From Salticus scenicus (taxonomy: Eukaryota; Arthropoda; Arachnida; Araneae; Salticidae), in NCBI GenBank assembly GCA_963930645.1, contig OZ005652.1, positions 355,571,102 to 355,635,101 of the forward strand: a stretch of DNA of 64,000 nt, in the 5' to 3' direction. Numbering within the stretch: the first letter of the stretch is position 1; each line of letters starts with the position of its first letter. The notes beneath the pieces were generated by a model. The model was not told the origin of the DNA. It did no database searches and saw nothing but the letters and a program-made list of their open reading frames with translations. Position numbers and translations under genes: made by a program. This document shows positions 58,231-64,000 of this stretch, in pieces.

Positions 58231-58673
58231 TTGATTACAAAATATGTGTAAAAATTCAATATATACACGATACGTATGTGTGTATGTTAAAACAACAAAC
58301 ACAAAAGCATAAATAACGGATATGAATTGTACATCAGAAAATTATTTAAATATTAAATTAAATGAAAGGACACTTAAAATCTTATTTTTGTAAAATCCAA
58401 TATAACTAAAGTACTTTTCACTCTGAAATTTACAAAACTGCTAAATAATGTTAGAAGAAAAGTTAAAAATGACTTGAAGGGAAAATAAAACACGTGAAGG
58501 CAACGAAATTGGTTATTGCGTAAAATATTGTATTTGAATAATCTATCCATTAAAGCCCAAATGTTTTGCTCCAATTTAAGTATAAGTGTAGTTAATACAA
58601 AGTTTGTATGACTGTTTCAATCAGTTTCAGTAACGAAAATTATTTATTGAAATATTATTGCTCAGTATTTTTA

Positions 58674-58713
<40 letters not shown>

Positions 58714-59751
58714 TTAAGAAAATTGAATACTTGCAAGTTAATATATTACTGAAATTTCGCATGTAGTCTGTCTAGTTCCAAATATATGCAGAATGTTTTT
58801 AAATTATTCCTTATTATTTCGTTTCACCATCTTTTCAATTCTTCGCGTTAAGTCAAAATTAGTATAATAAATAATCTTATCATTTTACCTATAATGCATT
58901 TTGTTACAAATTTATAAATTAGCTAAAAAAAAAAAAAAAAAAAAAAAAGTGACAACTACTTTAATTTTATCTTGTCTTAAAGGTAACTTGAATAAACACC
59001 TCAGGTGTCCTAAAAAATAGATAGATATTTAGATTGGTAGATAGAGAGAGAGAGAGAGATAGCTCTAACGCATATTTAAAATTTATATTTTATCCCTTTA
59101 AAAACGGGTGGGTTTTATTAAAACACGAGGGTATTCGAGCTAGGATCTTAAATTTAAACCCCTCACGAAGGACATTCCCCTACCCATCCAAACCAATCTT
59201 CTTGGCGTAGACAATGAGACCTGTAACTTTCACGAATATACCTTAAAAACTGTGCAATTATTTAAATAAATTAATATTACTGTGTCACTGTTGTGTAACT
59301 CCGTCCAATATCTAATTTTTTAGATTCTAGAAATGTGCATACAATGGGTAATCAAATTATTAGTTGTTTTTTTTGGGGGGTGGGGGGGGGCGGCATTTTT
59401 TCGAATATCTTAAAAAAAAAATTCTAGATGAAATGATCTTAAACTTTAGACATGCAAAGGACATTTAAAACTCATATTTTGCACAATCGATTTAGTCCAT
59501 ACTGCAATAAGGGGATCAACAACGAATTGAAGAAAAACACGATTACTTTGGATCAACCTGCATCATAAATAGCTACAAATGACTTGTGACTTTAACACAT
59601 TGCTGCACCTATCTTGTATATTATATAAATATTTTTGTGGGAATTGCACATTTATACAAATGTATATTTATTTATCTAATTATTTATTTTTTCAAAAACT
59701 AATAGTTTTTTGGCAAGTTTTTTGCTTATAACAAAAATGGATTTTCTTTCT

Positions 59752-59788
<37 letters not shown>

Positions 59789-60111
59789 AATCTGCAACAT
59801 TAATCTGCAACATAAATTCTCATATGTAATAGTAGCTGAGACGTGAGCATTTATAACAAATATAGTAAATATAATTATATTTATCATAAATAGTATGTGC
59901 GGAGGATAGAAAAATTCTTGCTACATGGATTGAAAGCTAGATATATTAGACAACGTATGTCAATTCTTTATTTATATAGAGTAAAAATTAAGTAAATTAC
60001 CATAAAAAAAAGCTAGGAAGATTTTAGGTATTTTACAGAGTTGAAATTCCATAAGTAGTTTTTCACAATTCGCGTATTTAATTTGAAGATCCAACTATTT
60101 CGATCACATAG

Positions 60112-60143
<32 letters not shown>

Positions 60144-60483
60144 GGGGGGGGGGGGAGGGGGGAATCTATTATGTACACACAAATTTTAGTAAATAAATGA
60201 AAATATGCTGAAGTTTCAACCGTTTCTTCAAAACTTGAAAAAGATTTCAAATGATTTCAAATATATTACTAGTTTTCAGAAGAAGCAAAAGATTTTACTA
60301 AAATTTAAATAAATGATTTTTTTAGGAATAGAAAGATATTTATAGAATCTTACAAATGCCTAATTATTTAGCAAAAATTTTGTAATAAAAATTCAATTAA
60401 TGCAATCTTTATTATTATTGAGTTATTGTTTAAAATACAAATATAATTGATTCAGTTTCACAAAATCTGAAACAAGTATTTAC
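58231..60483. other. No gene; presumed intron
   Basis: (ATT)n at 58677-58713, poly-A at 58926-58948, (GA)n at 59044-59060, poly-T at 59753-59784, poly-T/poly-G at 60118-60163. 59125-59215 has normal composition and a box-B-like GCTCGAATACC on the minus strand, not enough for a tRNA or SINE call. Confidence 0.5.
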
Positions 60484-60590
60484 CTATTCCACTTTCTACG
60501 GAATAGGAGTAAACAAAATTCACTAGTAAAACAACATCCACTAGTAAAACAACAGCTACCACAGACGTCTTCATCTTGAAATTTTAGTTG
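60484..60590 (-). CDS. Signal-peptide exon of a secreted peptide gene
   Basis: On the minus strand a pyrimidine-rich acceptor (TTTTTCAG, ending 60591) precedes 16 non-coding bases. ATG at 60574 then opens 30 codons plus one base, up to a donor GTAAAT at 60483. The peptide starts MKTS and has a hydrophobic core of Val and Leu, ending with small and polar residues (YSYSVES), as in a secretory signal followed by a prosegment. An 18-bp tandem duplication (GTTGTTTTACTAGTGRAT twice) doubles the VVLLV core and leaves an Asp between the halves. An intron just before the ATG is common in spider venom genes. It lies upstream of, and on the same strand as, the toxin exon at 26.5 kb, but this exon ends in phase 1 and that one starts in phase 2. 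They cannot join directly; an intermediate exon or a different gene is implied. Confidence 0.7.
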
Positions 60591-61082
60591 CTGAAAAATA
60601 AAATAATTTTTTTAGTAATGACAATAAATACGTGTCATATATCTAATAATTATTAAGAAACGTCATTTATTAAGGTATATTTATGAAATTATGTTTATTA
60701 CGGCTTTAATATTTGTTGAATTATAATCACGTTTATTCTTCATCATATTTTTTTTTTATTATTTATTTATTTTTTTTACATAAAATATGTTTTACTTTTC
60801 AAAGAGTAACAGAATATATATTTAAAATTTTCAATTCGAATTTCCATTATATGTTACATCAATTCATATTGTAAATGAAAATAAATGAATAAATAAATTT
60901 AACATTCAGAATTTTTTTTTCATAAATTACAAATCATTGCTAATATTTAAACCAATTCATTAATTTATATTTCTTGTTTGCATTTTTTAAATTACCTAAT
61001 ATATATATATATATTTATATTTTTATATAAACTTTAAAATACTACATAACTTCTAAAAATATTATCTGATAACTCTCTTTTT

Positions 61083-61156
61083 TCAATAGCAGGGTTCTCT
61101 TTTTGGATCAGCATTTGGACCACCATTTTCGTCTTGTAATGTTATACAACAATTTT
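61083..61156 (-). CDS. Candidate short terminal exon with Cys residues
   Basis: Minus strand: acceptor TTACTAATTTCCAG ends at 61157, then 2 bases complete a codon and 23 codons run to TGA at 61083-61085. It contains a Cys-Cys pair near the start and one Cys next to the end (EPCY). Base composition is clearly less AT-rich than the flanks. It could be the last exon of a small secreted Cys-rich protein encoded further to the right. So short a frame can arise by chance; no family recognised. Confidence 0.3.
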
Positions 61157-61817
61157 CTGGAAATTAGTAAAGTGTGCATCATTTTTCACCAACACTACTT
61201 CGATTCCATCACATGTGTGTAACCCATGCACTAGTCATCTAAACTAGCATAAACAAAACGCATCATTTCGTATTTGTCTTATATTATTACGTTCAATAAT
61301 TTCACTTCTAAGAAAAATAGTTACTGGAACGTCATTTAAATGTCTACATAAAATTTAAAAATACTATCTTCATTCAGAAAATGCTACTTATATTATCCTC
61401 TAAGTTCTCAACCAATAAAAATGTATTTAAACTTTGCAGCATTGGAAAAAATTACAATAATCCTCGGGATTTAGTTTTTCTTTAAAGAAAAAAAAAAATC
61501 AAGTACTAATAAAAATAAGTTTACCGCTTTGCACCAAAGACGATACTTGTTTAGCTAATACCAATTCAGACGCTACTAATTTAAGCAACTATATATTCGG
61601 CGCAGAATTTCGTTATTAAACAATTATGCATTATAAAAATTGTATTACTTTTAGATTGATTAAATTCTAACCGATGAAAGTTTAAGAATATTTAATTATA
61701 AATTGCCTGTGACTCGTTCAAACGTTTCTATCCTATGCACCAAATTTCTAAAATTATTGACACAATATAAATGTGATTATGTTGCCTATGTTATTTTAGT
61801 GAAACGATAAATGATTG

Positions 61818-61871
<54 letters not shown>

Positions 61872-62197
61872 ATTCATTCTTTATTGATTTTTTATCATTG
61901 AAGTGTTGAAGATTTAATTTCTATCTTTATCGTTATATTTATAAAAACAATACAAAAATGTTTGCTTTACATTCTTTTCAAATTCTTCTTTAAAATACCC
62001 TGAATTGCAATTTCAATTGCAAAAGTTCTAGAAATGACTAAATAAAATTCTAAAATAAATATTTAAAATTGTTTTAATCATAACATTTCTTTTAATTTAC
62101 AAATAAAGATAAAATATCATTTCAAACTGAATGTTTAAAAATACGAGTTATACATTGTCCCAAATTCGAATGTAAACTTAACAGTGATGAAGCACAG

Positions 62198-62231
<34 letters not shown>

Positions 62232-62684
62232 AGTACTGGCGGAAAAAAAAAAAAGCTGAAGTCTTTTATCCTTGATTACAGATCATCTTACGACCACAAA
62301 TGAATTTCAACAAAATAGATTTTATGTTAAATTGTACATGCGATTACGACTTGTAAATATAATTCTGATTTAAAAGTGTACTTTCTTTTAATTGAAATAA
62401 TAGCACAATACTTTTAAATGAAATAATATACCCGTTAAACGTACTTTCTATGTATCGTAAAAATGAATTTTATCAATAAAACTGCAGATTTTCATAAAAA
62501 AGTAATTGTAAGTCACTTAATACTAATTTTAAACTTCAGTGACTTGACCATTAAGATAATGAAAATAAACAACATTAAAACTATTTGAAATTTTTAAAAG
62601 TAAATAAATAAATAAGAATAATTAATACCGTTTGTTATATACATTTTTACGTAACGTATAAATTTTAAATTATACTTCGATAAA

Positions 62685-62735
<51 letters not shown>

Positions 62736-63118
62736 AACGGTGCGTAGTATTTATATCGATCACTAGGGAAGGGATTCTTATTTTTATTTTTATTTTTATT
62801 ATTATTATTTTTTTTTTCTATTTGTATGAAATTCCAATTTTTAGCCTGGAAACGATCGTGCTAAAATTTAAAATGCGAAACTTTGTAAAATATGTTAAAA
62901 AATAAAAAAAATAAAAAAAGAGAATTAGTATAAAAAGATTATAAAAAATGTAAATATTGAAAAAAAAAAAATAAAGCACAAAATCCATGATTAAAAATGT
63001 AACATACACTATAACGAAAAATACACGCATTCAAAATAAAATTATATTTATGAATATAATTTCCTAATAAAATAAAAGTTATTAAAAATCAAAATAAATT
63101 TACAGATATATATATATT

Positions 63119-63198
<80 letters not shown>

Positions 63199-64000
63199 TT
63201 AATTTCCCTTCGAAATAATTTATTTAAACGAAATTAATTATGCAATCACACAATGCTTTCTCCTACAGAAAGTTTTAAATATTTAACATAACATACCTGG
63301 AATGCTGTTTTAAGTTTGCTCTAGAAGTCAAAGAATATTATATATATATACTTTATTTTCTTTTTCTGATTTCATAAAAACATATGCTATAGTATTAGCT
63401 TCTTTTGCAGCTACATGTATCTTTCAATATTATGACAGTTAAATAGTATACTTCTAAAATATTACTTTCATTCTCTCAGGCTTATGTTAGAGAATATATT
63501 GCTTTATAAATGACTTTTAAAGTAAAACCACCTGTTAAATAAAATTGTTACATTTGATTGAATGTTTAGTGTTAGGAAACAGTCATTATTTATTTAAAGA
63601 AAAATATTCGATGATTTTTGAATAGAACAATGGTTTTGATAAATTGCCATAATATTTCATAGGTTCTGAAAAAAAAAACAAAAAAAAAAAAAAAAACTCG
63701 AAAAGTTGTTTGGATTGTCAAATTCTAATACATTTGTAACGTTAAAAATGGATTATTTGAAGATGCATGAGTGTATAATTATTTCTTTCTTATACAGGTA
63801 AGCAATAATAATGACATTTTAAATACTTATATATGAAATAGGATAACTATTTGTTAGAATCGCAAATTTTTCGATAATTCAATTAAAAAATAAATATTTT
63901 ACAGCACGTTTATATGTTGAAATGCACATTTTTTTTGTTATTAAGCATATGCAAGATATTTCATTTAATTTAGAAAAATATAAATTGTGCGTGGTGTATT
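61157..64000. other. No gene; simple repeats
   Basis: (TA)n plus (TG)n at about 61819-61870, (TA)n at about 62201-62228, 62693-62732 and 63127-63188. Poly-A tracts at 62961-62971 and 63668-63696. The 70-codon minus frame at 62818..63030 is AT-rich noise. Confidence 0.55.

Noticed and set aside
57964..58302. 112-codon minus frame with LVTPR repeats
   Set aside because: Translation of the 16-bp minisatellite, (TA)n and (TAA)n.

Overview
The window is arthropod, almost certainly spider, nuclear DNA. It is very AT-rich, full of poly-A/T, (TA)n, (CA)n and (GACA)n tracts, has no long intact ORFs, and its coding pieces are short and flanked by splice signals. The lineage marker is one minus-strand exon near 26.3-26.5 kb that closely matches the spider omega-agatoxin-1 type of calcium-channel toxin.

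Host genes. (1) The terminal exon of the omega-agatoxin-1-like gene (26532..26301, minus). (2) A minus-strand exon at 60590..60484 with start codon and secretory signal peptide, bounded by a splice acceptor and donor. It could be the signal-peptide exon of the same gene, but the intron phases do not fit directly, so at least one further exon would be needed. (3) A weaker candidate Cys-containing terminal exon at 61156..61083 (minus). (4) A plus-strand exon with the N-terminal part of a THAP zinc finger (54162..54314). If 1 and 2 belong together, most of the window between 26.5 and 60.5 kb is intron.

Mobile elements dominate the rest. Most can be bounded by inverted repeats and target duplications. 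From left to right: BEL/Pao remnant; a three-copy Tc1/mariner MITE family; a pogo/Jerky-like element (2769..4413) with a TTAA MITE inserted inside its transposase remnant; an internally deleted mariner; a Tc1-like element with long inverted repeats; an 8-bp-duplication hAT-like element (9588..11385); a mariner N-terminal fragment; a 298-bp tandem array; a mariner C-terminal fragment; a 4-kb element with about 205-bp terminal repeats and 8-bp duplications (20615..24636) carrying a decayed arthropod transposon protein and a 174-bp satellite-like array; a long-TIR MITE; a nearly full-length but dead mariner-type element (29987..31280); a small MITE; a large (GACA)-capped tandem array (32.7-35.2 kb); a 2.9-kb element with about 290-bp terminal repeats (35344..38237); a lone LTR; a copia gag-protease remnant; an LTR element without pol (42625..45844); a foldback element with a hAT MITE nested in it; a 72-bp TTAA element; the 3' end of a Penelope-like element in partly inverted form with a hammerhead-like fold; another LTR end; and an 897-bp hAT element with a perfect 8-bp duplication.

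The host genes form no visible operon or shared pathway. The main biological story is a venom-peptide gene with very long, transposon-packed introns, plus several nested insertions whose order can be read directly. No tRNA, rRNA or CRISPR feature is supported.
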